The translations under genes and the position numbers were made by a program. Positions 1-5,631 of a stretch of 6,296 bases of DNA are shown here, piece after piece (the stretch's first letter is position 1; the number at the start of each line of letters is the position of its first letter). The notes under the pieces are model-generated. The model made no database searches. It saw only the letters and a list, made by a program, of their open reading frames with translations, and had not been told where the DNA came from. The stretch spans positions 1 through 6,296 of the forward strand of contig JAEZDS010000135.1 in assembly GCA_023433205.1 (NCBI GenBank), read 5' to 3'. The stretch is from Bacteroidota bacterium (GTDB lineage: Bacteria > Bacteroidota > Bacteroidia > B-17B0 > Aurantibacillaceae).

Positions 1-772
1 GTGTGGGAATTGTTGCCGCAGGAACCAGGTTCATGAGCGAGGCATAGATATTAGTGTACCGTAATTTCCCTTTTAACCACTGCTGCGTAATTCTGGCAAA
101 AGGATAATTGAAAGAATTGTCGCTGAGCAGCAGTGAACGGTAACCGTGCCCCACCTTTTGTTTCCCGTGCCCAAACTGCAGGTTTACATTTCGCCACAGT
201 TGTATACTTGCCAGGCCGGTGGCAAAAGCATAGTCAAAACCTCTGCTTTTGAAGCCCTTCCAGCGGCCCTGGCCCGGTACCACACCGGTTTGACGCGCTC
301 TTTCATCAAGGTAGTCCGGAAAAACAGATTGATTCTCAGCGAACATGGTCTCAAAATAAAAACGTTTTCCTATTGCTCCGGCTGCTGCAAAGCCGCGGCT
401 GTTGGTATAAAAATTCCTGCTGCTGCTATCTGACAGATCCCGGCCCGCTTCAAGGTTGAGAAGCGGATCAATGTGCAGCGTAAAATCTTCTGTGGCAGAC
501 CTGACCTTTAAAAAATGATCTCTGAAAAAAATGTCAATGGCAGGGTCCTGTTTAATGTACCTGAACACCTGTTGACTGTCGGCTATACTTGAAAAACGCT
601 GGTTAAAAAATGGAATGTAAGGCTGCATCCCGGGATGAACCATGCTGTCGCGCCGGGCAATTACTTTTTCGCACAGCTGGTTGAACTGAAAATCATTGGG
701 CAGGCTGTAAAACTGGCTGGACGCTCTGCCCGCAAGCAAAAACAAAACAGCTATATGTGCGTACCTGCGCAA
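1..772 (-). CDS. RemB/Wzi-like outer-membrane protein, C-terminus cut by window edge
   Basis: The reverse strand is open without interruption from 796 to the left edge, giving 257 residues from a TTG at 772-770. No ATG or GTG lies between the upstream in-frame stop (797-799) and that TTG. The TTG is followed by a convincing signal peptide (MRRY, then a hydrophobic stretch, then GRASSQ at 15-20), which supports this start. The mature part shows features I recall from Bacteroidota RemB proteins, a Wzi-type beta-barrel family: FTLHIDPLLNLEAG at 97-110, NSRGF at 124-128, GAIGKRFYFE at 132-141, PGQGRWKGF at 166-174, and the strongest block, FGHGKQKVGHGYRSLLLSD at 200-218. In Flavobacterium RemB is linked to gliding and surface adhesion, while Wzi is linked to capsule attachment. 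The TonB-like N-terminal domain I associate with flavobacterial RemB is absent here. The gene starts about 13 bases after the fcl stop, so it is probably the third gene of that operon. The family call rests on remembered motifs, and the exact function is inferred. Confidence 0.72.
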   Translation of the reverse strand, partial: MRRYAHIAVLFLLAGRASSQFYSLPNDFQFNQLCEKVIARRDSMVHPGMQPYIPFFNQRFSSIADSQQVFRYIKQDPAIDIFFRDHFLKVRSATEDFTLHIDPLLNLEAGRDLSDSSSRNFYTNSRGFAAAGAIGKRFYFETMFAENQSVFPDYLDERARQTGVVPGQGRWKGFKSRGFDYAFATGLASIQLWRNVNLQFGHGKQKVGHGYRSLLLSDNSFNYPFARITQQWLKGKLRYTNIYASLMNLVPAATIPT

Positions 773-785
773 TGCTGCCGGCCTC

Positions 786-1727
786 TTACCAGACCTTTAC
801 ATTTTGTTTCTGCCTGAAATCGTTATACACCCTGGTGATGCCTTCCGTTAAACCAATACTGTGCTTCCAGCCGAGACTGTGGAGGAAATTTACGTCCAGC
901 AATTTTCTGGGTGTTCCGTCGGGTTTGCTAAGGTCATGTTTGACCTCACCTTCATAACCAATGATCTTTTTAATTAGCAGCGCGAGATCCTTAATAGAAA
1001 TATCAGTTCCGGTACCAATGTTCACGTGTTTTTCTCCGCTGTAATTCTGCATCAGAAAAACACAGGCGTCGGCCATGTCATCTGCATGCAAAAATTCGCG
1101 CAGTGGTGAGCCGGTTCCCCACATCTCAACAAAATCCTGTTTCTGTTCTTTTGCCTCATGAAATTTTCTGATCAGGGCAGGAAGCACGTGTGAATTATTG
1201 AGATTGTAATTGTCGTTTGGGCCGTAAAGATTGGTTGGCATCACCGAAATAAAATCGCAATTGTACTGGCGACGGTAATTCTCGCACATTTTAATTCCCG
1301 CGATCTTGGCAATTGCATAAGGTTCATTGGTCTCTTCAAGATAACCACTCAGGAGGTACTCTTCTTTGAGAGGCTGCGGCGCCATTTTAGGATAGATACA
1401 GGAGGAACCAAGGAACATCAGTTTTTTAACGCCATTTACGTAAGCACTGTGAATAACGTTATTCTGGATCATCAGGTTCTCGTAGAGAAAATCTGCGCGA
1501 TATACGTTGTTGGCCTGAATACCTCCTACTTTTGCGGCTGCAAGAAAAACGTGATCAGGTTTCTCTCTGGCAAAAAATTCAGCAACCTGTTGCTGGTTGC
1601 GCAGATCAAGTTCAGAGGAGGTTCTGGTTATAAAACTTCTGTAACCTTTCCCTTCCAGGTTGCGAAGAATGGCCGAGCCCACCATGCCCCGGTGACCTGC
1701 AATATAAATGCGGGAATTTTTTTCCAC
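786..1727 (-). CDS. fcl: GDP-L-fucose synthase (GDP-4-keto-6-deoxymannose epimerase/reductase)
   Basis: This 313-residue short-chain dehydrogenase (extended SDR) converts GDP-4-keto-6-deoxy-D-mannose to GDP-L-fucose in the cytoplasm by 3,5-epimerisation followed by NADPH reduction. The sequence shows the Rossmann motif GHRGMVG at 11-17, LGSSCIYP at 106-113 with the catalytic serine and the conserved cysteine (C110), the YxxxK pair Y137/K141 in YAIAKIAG, and NNSHVLPALIRKFHEA at 177-192 with H180, the expected acid/base partner of the cysteine. GTGSPLREFLHADD at 204-217 is also typical of Fcl. Length and motifs are complete, so the enzyme should be active. The start codon is GTG, six bases after the gmd stop, with only a weak purine stretch (AGTAAG) before it. 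The gmd-fcl order gives the two consecutive steps of de novo GDP-fucose synthesis. Near certain. Confidence 0.97.
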   Translation of the reverse strand: MEKNSRIYIAGHRGMVGSAILRNLEGKGYRSFITRTSSELDLRNQQQVAEFFAREKPDHVFLAAAKVGGIQANNVYRADFLYENLMIQNNVIHSAYVNGVKKLMFLGSSCIYPKMAPQPLKEEYLLSGYLEETNEPYAIAKIAGIKMCENYRRQYNCDFISVMPTNLYGPNDNYNLNNSHVLPALIRKFHEAKEQKQDFVEMWGTGSPLREFLHADDMADACVFLMQNYSGEKHVNIGTGTDISIKDLALLIKKIIGYEGEVKHDLSKPDGTPRKLLDVNFLHSLGWKHSIGLTEGITRVYNDFRQKQNVKVW

Positions 1728-1733
1728 CTTACT

Positions 1734-2822
1734 TTATTCTTTATAATTAAGCACTTTGTGACCTCCTTCAAGAAGATACTTGTCACGTTTGAATAATTCA
1801 AGATCAGCCTGAACCATTTCCTTACAAAGTTCTTCTACTGTGCATGTGGGGGTCCATCCCAGTTTTTCCTTTGCTTTTGACGCGTCGCCCACAAGTATGT
1901 CAACCTCTGCCGGCCTGTAATAAGCCGGATCAATTTCAACCAGTGTTCTGCCGCTGGTATCGTCAATGCCTTTTTCCTTCTCGCCTTTGCCCTCCCATCT
2001 TATCTTGATGTTTACTTCAGCAAAAGCCATATTGATAAAATCCCGCACGGTGATCTTTTTGCCTGTGGCCAGCACAAAATCGTCAGGCTCGTCTTGCTGC
2101 AGCATGCGCCACATACCCTCCACATAATCGCGGGCATGGCCCCAGTCACGCTCAGAATCAATGTTGCCCATAAATAACTTCTCCTGCATGCCCAGACTGA
2201 TCTTTGCCACGCCCCTGGTGATCTTGCGTGTTACAAAGGTTTCGCCGCGCAACGGACTTTCGTGATTGAAGAGAATGCCGTTGCAGGCGTACATGCCGTA
2301 ACTTTCTCGGTAGTTTTTGGTGATCCAGAAACCATAGAGTTTTGCTACACCATAAGGACTGCGTGGATAAAAGGGAGTTGTTTCACGCTGAGGGATCTCC
2401 TGTACCAGTCCGTAAAGTTCACTGGTGGAAGCCTGGTAAAAGCGTGTTTTTTTCTCCAGCTTGAGAATTCTTATTGCCTCCAGAATACGCAGTGTACCTA
2501 ATGCGTCGGAGTTGGCAGTATATTCGGGCGTTTCAAAACTTACCTTAACATGACTTTGTGCGGCCAGGTTGTAAATTTCGTCCGGCTGAACCTCCTGCAC
2601 TATCCTTATCAGGTTTGTGCTATCTGTAAGGTCACCGTAGTGCAGCACAAAATTGATGTTTTTTTCGTGCTGATCCTGGTACAGATGGTCAATGCGATCG
2701 GTATTAAACAGCGAGCTCCTGCGTTTAATGCCATGAACAATATACCCTTTCTGAAGTAAAAGTTCTGCGAGATAAGCCCCGTCCTGTCCCGTAATACCTG
2801 TAATAAGCGCTACTTTTGCCAT
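1734..2822 (-). CDS. gmd: GDP-mannose 4,6-dehydratase
   Basis: This 362-residue extended SDR enzyme converts GDP-D-mannose to GDP-4-keto-6-deoxy-D-mannose with bound NADP, the first step toward GDP-L-fucose and other GDP-deoxyhexoses. Visible motifs are the nucleotide-binding GITGQDG at 9-15, HGIKRRSS at 30-37, HYGDLTDSTNL at 61-71, NLAAQSHVKVSFE at 85-97, the active-site STSELYG at 132-138 (T133, E135), Y157/K161 in YGVAK, and FNHESPLRGETFVTRK at 185-200. SERDWGHARDYVEGMW follows further on. Length is normal for the family and all catalytic residues are present. The ATG start lies at the edge of the divergent intergenic region, so this is the first gene of the minus-strand operon gmd-fcl-remB-like. 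With fcl next to it, the pathway product is GDP-L-fucose. The acceptor glycan cannot be told, because no glycosyltransferase is in the window. Confidence 0.98.
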   Translation of the reverse strand: MAKVALITGITGQDGAYLAELLLQKGYIVHGIKRRSSLFNTDRIDHLYQDQHEKNINFVLHYGDLTDSTNLIRIVQEVQPDEIYNLAAQSHVKVSFETPEYTANSDALGTLRILEAIRILKLEKKTRFYQASTSELYGLVQEIPQRETTPFYPRSPYGVAKLYGFWITKNYRESYGMYACNGILFNHESPLRGETFVTRKITRGVAKISLGMQEKLFMGNIDSERDWGHARDYVEGMWRMLQQDEPDDFVLATGKKITVRDFINMAFAEVNIKIRWEGKGEKEKGIDDTSGRTLVEIDPAYYRPAEVDILVGDASKAKEKLGWTPTCTVEELCKEMVQADLELFKRDKYLLEGGHKVLNYKE

Positions 2823-2838
2823 GTGTTGTATAAAGCCG

Positions 2839-2846
2839 CAATATTA
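2839..2846 (-). promoter_or_regulatory. weak candidate -7 box for the gmd operon
   Basis: Read on the minus strand this is TAATATTG, one mismatch from the Bacteroidota -7 consensus TAnnTTTG. It lies 16 bases before the gmd ATG, which would give a leader of roughly ten bases. I found no TTTG at the expected -33 spacing, so support is weak. Confidence 0.22.
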
Positions 2847-2897
2847 CGAAATTTTCAGCGAAGCCTCCTGTTCACCTGCACTCACAGATCAAATGCT

Positions 2898-2905
2898 TAT
2901 ATTTG
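2898..2905 (+). promoter_or_regulatory. Bacteroidota-type -7 promoter box for the DUF3098-uppP operon
   Basis: TATATTTG is an exact match to TAnnTTTG, the -7 element used by the primary sigma factor of Bacteroidota. It sits 14 bases before ATG 2920 and 20 bases before ATG 2926, inside the divergent intergenic region. No clear TTTG or TTG is seen at about -33. If it is used, the transcript begins near 2911-2913, so the ATG at 2821 of the same open frame would not be transcribed and the shorter start is favoured. Confidence 0.4.
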
Positions 2906-2925
2906 AGCGCTTCATTGTAATGCCC

Positions 2926-3165
2926 ATGAAAACAACCTTTGTAAAGAAAAATTATATTTTATTGCTTGTTGGTATATTACTTATTGCGGCCGGCTACTTG
3001 CTCATGATTGGCGGTGGAAGTGATGATCCAAACGTATTTAACCCTGAAATTTTCAGTTTCCGCAGGATCACCCTTGCGCCAATGGTTTGCCTGGCAGGTT
3101 TTGTGTTGATCATTTTTGCCATTATGTGGCGCCCCTCCGCTAAAACCGAAACCGGGAAAAGCTAG
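2926..3165 (+). CDS. DUF3098 small two-pass membrane protein
   Basis: The protein has 79 residues from ATG 2926. Two hydrophobic segments (about 10-28 and 50-67) flank the highly conserved loop GGGSDDP at 29-35 and FNPEIFSFRRI at 38-48, which I recognise as the DUF3098 signature. The family is found in Bacteroidota, typically next to ftsX and uppP. Its molecular role is not established, and a part in envelope or division biology is inferred only from neighbours. The frame is open back to an ATG at 2821, but that extension overlaps the gmd start codon, has no family resemblance and lies upstream of the -7 box. ATG 2920 (two residues longer) is the only serious alternative. The stop TAG (3163-3165) shares its last base with the GTG of the next gene, suggesting translational coupling. 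Confidence 0.9.
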   Translation: MKTTFVKKNYILLLVGILLIAAGYLLMIGGGSDDPNVFNPEIFSFRRITLAPMVCLAGFVLIIFAIMWRPSAKTETGKS

Positions 3166-3587
3166 TGGAAGACCAGGCAGGTAATACTCAGCAAGCGGTT
3201 ACGCAAAAGCCACACCGAAGCCGCAAAGGGCTGTATATTTTGGTGGTGGTAGTTGCTGTTTTGTTGCTGGCAACCTACTTTATTTGTGGAATTACACACA
3301 GGGAAGGCACGCACACAGGTTTGTTAACCAGGGTTGAAAGAACTGGCTTTTTGTTTAAGACCTACGAGGGCGAGATGCGTATCAGTGGTGTAAATGAAGG
3401 CAGAGATACCATTATGCAGCCCCGCTTTTTTGCTTTTTCTGTAAAACAGGATTCGGTTTACAGAAGCCTTGAGCCCTTGCAGGGTGAACGCGTTTCCGTG
3501 AGGTACCGTGAAGTTCTGCACAATTTTTTCTGGCAGGGCAAGACCAATTTTTTTGTTGATGCCATTGTAGTGCCTGAAACCAAATGA
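3165..3587 (+). CDS. small single-pass membrane protein of a recurrent Bacteroidota family, function unknown
   Basis: The protein has 140 residues with a GTG start overlapping the previous stop (TAGTG). It has a short basic cytoplasmic N-terminus (KPHRSRKG at 15-22), one transmembrane helix (about 23-41) and a roughly 95-residue domain predicted outside the membrane. That domain carries EGTHTGLLTRVERTGFLFKT at 47-66, YEGEMRISG at 67-75, FFAFSVKQDSVYRSL at 88-102, VSVRYREVLHNF at 110-121, WQGKTNFFVDAI at 123-134. The pattern (G-x-L/V near K-G-F-L-F-K-T-x-E-G, then FSV, then a W-x-G-x-T-x-Y/F-F-V-D end) matches a small family I recall in many Bacteroidota, sometimes mislabelled 6-phosphogluconate dehydrogenase. 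Nothing here resembles that enzyme. It lies between DUF3098 and uppP, overlapping uppP by four bases, so it is co-translated with envelope genes. Function unknown. Confidence 0.85.
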   Translation: MEDQAGNTQQAVTQKPHRSRKGLYILVVVVAVLLLATYFICGITHREGTHTGLLTRVERTGFLFKTYEGEMRISGVNEGRDTIMQPRFFAFSVKQDSVYRSLEPLQGERVSVRYREVLHNFFWQGKTNFFVDAIVVPETK

Positions 3588-4378
3588 CTTTTCTTGAAGC
3601 TTTTATTATTGCGGTGATCGAAGGACTCACCGAGTTTCTGCCGGTTAGTTCAACCGGCCACATGATGATAGTTACAGCAATGCTGGGGGTGCCCGTAACT
3701 CCTTTCGTGAAGCTTTTTACCGTGGCTATCCAGCTGGGAGCTATTGTTAGTGTGGTTGTGCTTTATTTCAAAAGATTTTTCAGATCAATCGGTTTTTACC
3801 GGAAACTGATCATCGCCTTTATTCCTGCCGCTATTGCTGGTTTACTGCTGGGCGACTGGATAGATGAGCAGCTTGAGAATGTTTTTGGTGTTGCAATCGC
3901 ACTTTTTGTGGGTGGTATTGTGCTTGTTTTTATTGACCGTGCTTTTAAAGTAGTTGAAAAACACGAAGACCATGAGGTTACCAATTTTAATGCGCTTATT
4001 ATTGGCGTGTTTCAGTGTCTTGCGCTTTTTCCCGGGGTAAGCCGCAGCGCAGCAACAATCATTGGCGGATTAACCCAGCGCCTGAGCAGGCAGGCTGCCG
4101 CAGAATTTTCTTTTTTTCTTGCTGTTCCAACCATGTTTGCAGCAACGGTCAAAAAACTTTATGACTTCAGCAAGGAGGGTGTTATTATTTCCGGAAATGA
4201 AGTGTGGCTTCTTGTGTTTGGCAATGTAATTGCGTTTTTGGTAGCAATGATTGCTATCCGTTCATTTATCGCCCTGCTCAACCGAACCGGTTTCAAATGG
4301 TTTGGTGTGTACAGGATCATTCTTGGCGGTGTGCTCATCATATTGTTTGTGCTGGGTAAAGACATTCAGGTGCTTTAA
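3584..4378 (+). CDS. uppP: undecaprenyl-diphosphatase (BacA/UppP family)
   Basis: This 264-residue polytopic inner-membrane phosphatase removes a phosphate from undecaprenyl diphosphate on the outer face of the membrane. It recycles the lipid carrier for peptidoglycan and surface polysaccharides, and higher dosage gives bacitracin resistance in other bacteria. Both family motifs are intact: EGLTEFLPVSSTGH at 13-26, with the two glutamates E13 and E17, S23 and H26, and LFPGVSRSAATIIGG at 148-162 with R154. The rest consists of hydrophobic helices with short charged loops, and the length is typical. The ATG at 3584 overlaps the upstream stop as ATGA, indicating coupling to the small membrane gene. 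Carrier recycling fits with the nearby GDP-fucose genes, since lipid-linked glycan assembly needs the same carrier, but that link is only contextual. Confidence 0.97.
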   Translation: MTFLEAFIIAVIEGLTEFLPVSSTGHMMIVTAMLGVPVTPFVKLFTVAIQLGAIVSVVVLYFKRFFRSIGFYRKLIIAFIPAAIAGLLLGDWIDEQLENVFGVAIALFVGGIVLVFIDRAFKVVEKHEDHEVTNFNALIIGVFQCLALFPGVSRSAATIIGGLTQRLSRQAAAEFSFFLAVPTMFAATVKKLYDFSKEGVIISGNEVWLLVFGNVIAFLVAMIAIRSFIALLNRTGFKWFGVYRIILGGVLIILFVLGKDIQVL

Positions 4379-4429
4379 CAGCGGTATGTTGATTACTGTG
4401 TGCGCCGCCATTGATGATGTATTGGTGGT

Positions 4430-5323
4430 TTGTCTAATTTCGGAAGAACAATTTTGAGCGGATACAGAACAAAAAAACCTCTGCGCTCCTCTGGCGCTAC
4501 AGTAGTGATAAGTTTATCGCTGGTGTTATTTATGCTGGGCGCGCTCGGACTTATTGTGATAAACGCCAATCAGCTTTCCACTCATTTTCGCGAGAATATT
4601 GGATTTCAGATCTATTTGAAGGATACTGCCACATCAGTGCAAACCGATGCCCTGTTACTGGAACTGAACAGCGCCGCTTACACCAAGAACGTTACTCTTG
4701 TTACCAAAGAAAAGGCCGCTGAGCAGCTTAAAAATGATTTGGGCGAGGATTTTGTGGCGTTCCTGGGAAGCAATCCTCTGCTGAATTCTGTAGATGTAAA
4801 ATTAAACGCAGATTTTGTGGAGGCCGACAGTCTGCTGATCATCGAAAAACAACTCATGCAGAAACCTTTTGTGAAAGAAGTTGTGTATCAGAAGGTGATG
4901 ATAAACAAGCTCAATAAAAATACGCGGGCAATCGCTTTTTTTCTGCTTATTTTTTCAGTGGCACTGCTCATTGTTGCGATCGCGCTCATCAATAATACCA
5001 TCAGGTTATCAATTTATTCGCAGCGTTTTCTCATCCGCACAATGTATCTGGTTGGAGCTACCCGGGCTTTTATCAGCAAGCCTTTTATTTTTAAAGGCCT
5101 GCGGCAGGGAATCCTCGCCGGCATTATCGCTGGTTTTTTACTGGCCGGATTTTTGCTGATAGCCGTGCGATTTATACCTGATCTTCTGCATCTGCAGGAT
5201 GAGAACGTATTGCTGTTGTTATTCTGTGGCATAATACTGATTGGAATTATAATTTCTTCATTCAGCGCTTTTCTGGCCGTTATGAGATACCTGCACCTGC
5301 GAACCAGCGATCTTTATCTCTGA
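4430..5323 (+). CDS. ftsX: cell division protein FtsX (permease-like)
   Basis: This 297-residue inner-membrane protein has FtsX architecture: a short cytoplasmic N-terminus, TM1 (about 23-45), a periplasmic domain (about 46-167), then TM2 (168-190), TM3 (224-247) and TM4 (259-285) with a cytoplasmic loop between TM2 and TM3. That loop and its TM2 border carry the family pattern NNTIRLSIYSQRFLIRTMYL at 188-207 and VGATRAFISKPFIFKG at 208-223. FtsX pairs with the ATPase FtsE to couple division to periplasmic peptidoglycan hydrolase control; ftsE is not in this window. The start is TTG at 4430. An in-frame stop at 4415-4417 leaves no ATG or GTG upstream, and this start gives an N-terminus of family-like length. 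No Shine-Dalgarno is visible. It follows uppP by 51 bases and is probably in the same operon. From memory the common position in Bacteroidota is before DUF3098, so this placement is unusual. Confidence 0.93.
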   Translation: MSNFGRTILSGYRTKKPLRSSGATVVISLSLVLFMLGALGLIVINANQLSTHFRENIGFQIYLKDTATSVQTDALLLELNSAAYTKNVTLVTKEKAAEQLKNDLGEDFVAFLGSNPLLNSVDVKLNADFVEADSLLIIEKQLMQKPFVKEVVYQKVMINKLNKNTRAIAFFLLIFSVALLIVAIALINNTIRLSIYSQRFLIRTMYLVGATRAFISKPFIFKGLRQGILAGIIAGFLLAGFLLIAVRFIPDLLHLQDENVLLLLFCGIILIGIIISSFSAFLAVMRYLHLRTSDLYL

Positions 5324-5532
5324 TGTGATGGTCGCCAAATTCCGGTAGCGATCTTTTGCCCTGTTCCTCACGGCATTATAGCGGATCTTGAACGGGTTCA
5401 TAAACCCCTCATAAGATTGGCGCTGTGCAATGAGAAAAAGTGTTGCTTCTTTACAAGTTCAATCAAAAATGGTTGGGTGGACTTTTTGATCATATTTTCC
5501 TCATTTTGACCTGTATATGTAAAAAAGAGGTG

Positions 5533-5544
5533 AACCGCCCGGTT
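5533..5544. repeat. short perfect inverted repeat, possible weak ftsX terminator
   Basis: AACCG and CGGTT are separated by two bases, so a real hairpin would pair AACC with GGTT around a four-base loop. It is followed by TTAAT rather than a clean T-run and lies about 210 bases after ftsX. A role as transcription terminator or transcript 3' end is possible but weak. Confidence 0.2.
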
Positions 5545-5573
5545 TAATGTGTAAGATAACAGGGTTGATGAGT

Positions 5574-5595
5574 AAAAAACTGGCTTTTGGCCAGT
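5574..5595 (-). terminator. hairpin with T-run on the minus strand, terminator-like
   Basis: ACTGGC (5579-5584) and GCCAGT (5590-5595) form a perfect six-pair stem with a five-base loop. On the minus strand the stem runs straight into a T-run (A5574-A5579 on the plus strand), the layout of an intrinsic terminator. No minus-strand gene is visible to its right within the window, so what it would terminate is unclear. On the plus strand it lacks an immediate T-run. It may instead be a leader structure of the downstream gene. Confidence 0.3.
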
Positions 5596-5603
5596 CTGTG
5601 TGC

Positions 5604-5611
5604 TAATTTTA
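5604..5611 (+). promoter_or_regulatory. weak candidate -7 box for the secreted-protein gene
   Basis: TAATTTTA differs from TAnnTTTG only in the last base. It ends 20 bases before ATG 5632, a usual distance. A TTTG at 5586-5589 lies 14 bases upstream, closer than the usual spacing of about 19-21. The surrounding AT-richness makes a chance match likely. Confidence 0.2.
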
Positions 5612-5631
5612 ATTATCTAATACTTAGCATC

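Larger units (their letters stand above)
5324..5631. other. intergenic region without a convincing gene
   Basis: About 308 bases lie between the ftsX stop and the secreted-protein gene. All three plus-strand frames are broken by stops. A short minus-strand frame (5258-5401, 47 codons) overlaps the 3' end of ftsX and is not credible. The region contains small inverted repeats at 5394-5407 (GGGTT/AACCC), 5533-5544 and 5579-5595, and is AT-rich just before the next gene. No tRNA, riboswitch or mobile-element end was recognised. truB, which I would expect near uppP in many relatives, is not here. Confidence 0.6.

Noticed and set aside
146..433. Plus-strand frame of 95 codons at the left end
   Set aside because: Shadow of the RemB-like gene on the other strand, which has a signal peptide and family motifs.
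2821..2925. N-terminal extension of the DUF3098 frame from ATG 2821
   Set aside because: It overlaps the gmd start codon, has no family resemblance, and lies upstream of the likely -7 box; the DUF3098 signature fits a start at 2926 or 2920.
5258..5401. Minus-strand frame of 47 codons antisense to the ftsX end, with a charged, protein-like composition
   Set aside because: Short, largely overlapping ftsX antisense, no recognised motif and no start context; judged a chance frame.
5394..5407. GGGTT/AACCC hairpin after ftsX as a terminator
   Set aside because: The stem is only five pairs and no T-run follows on either strand.
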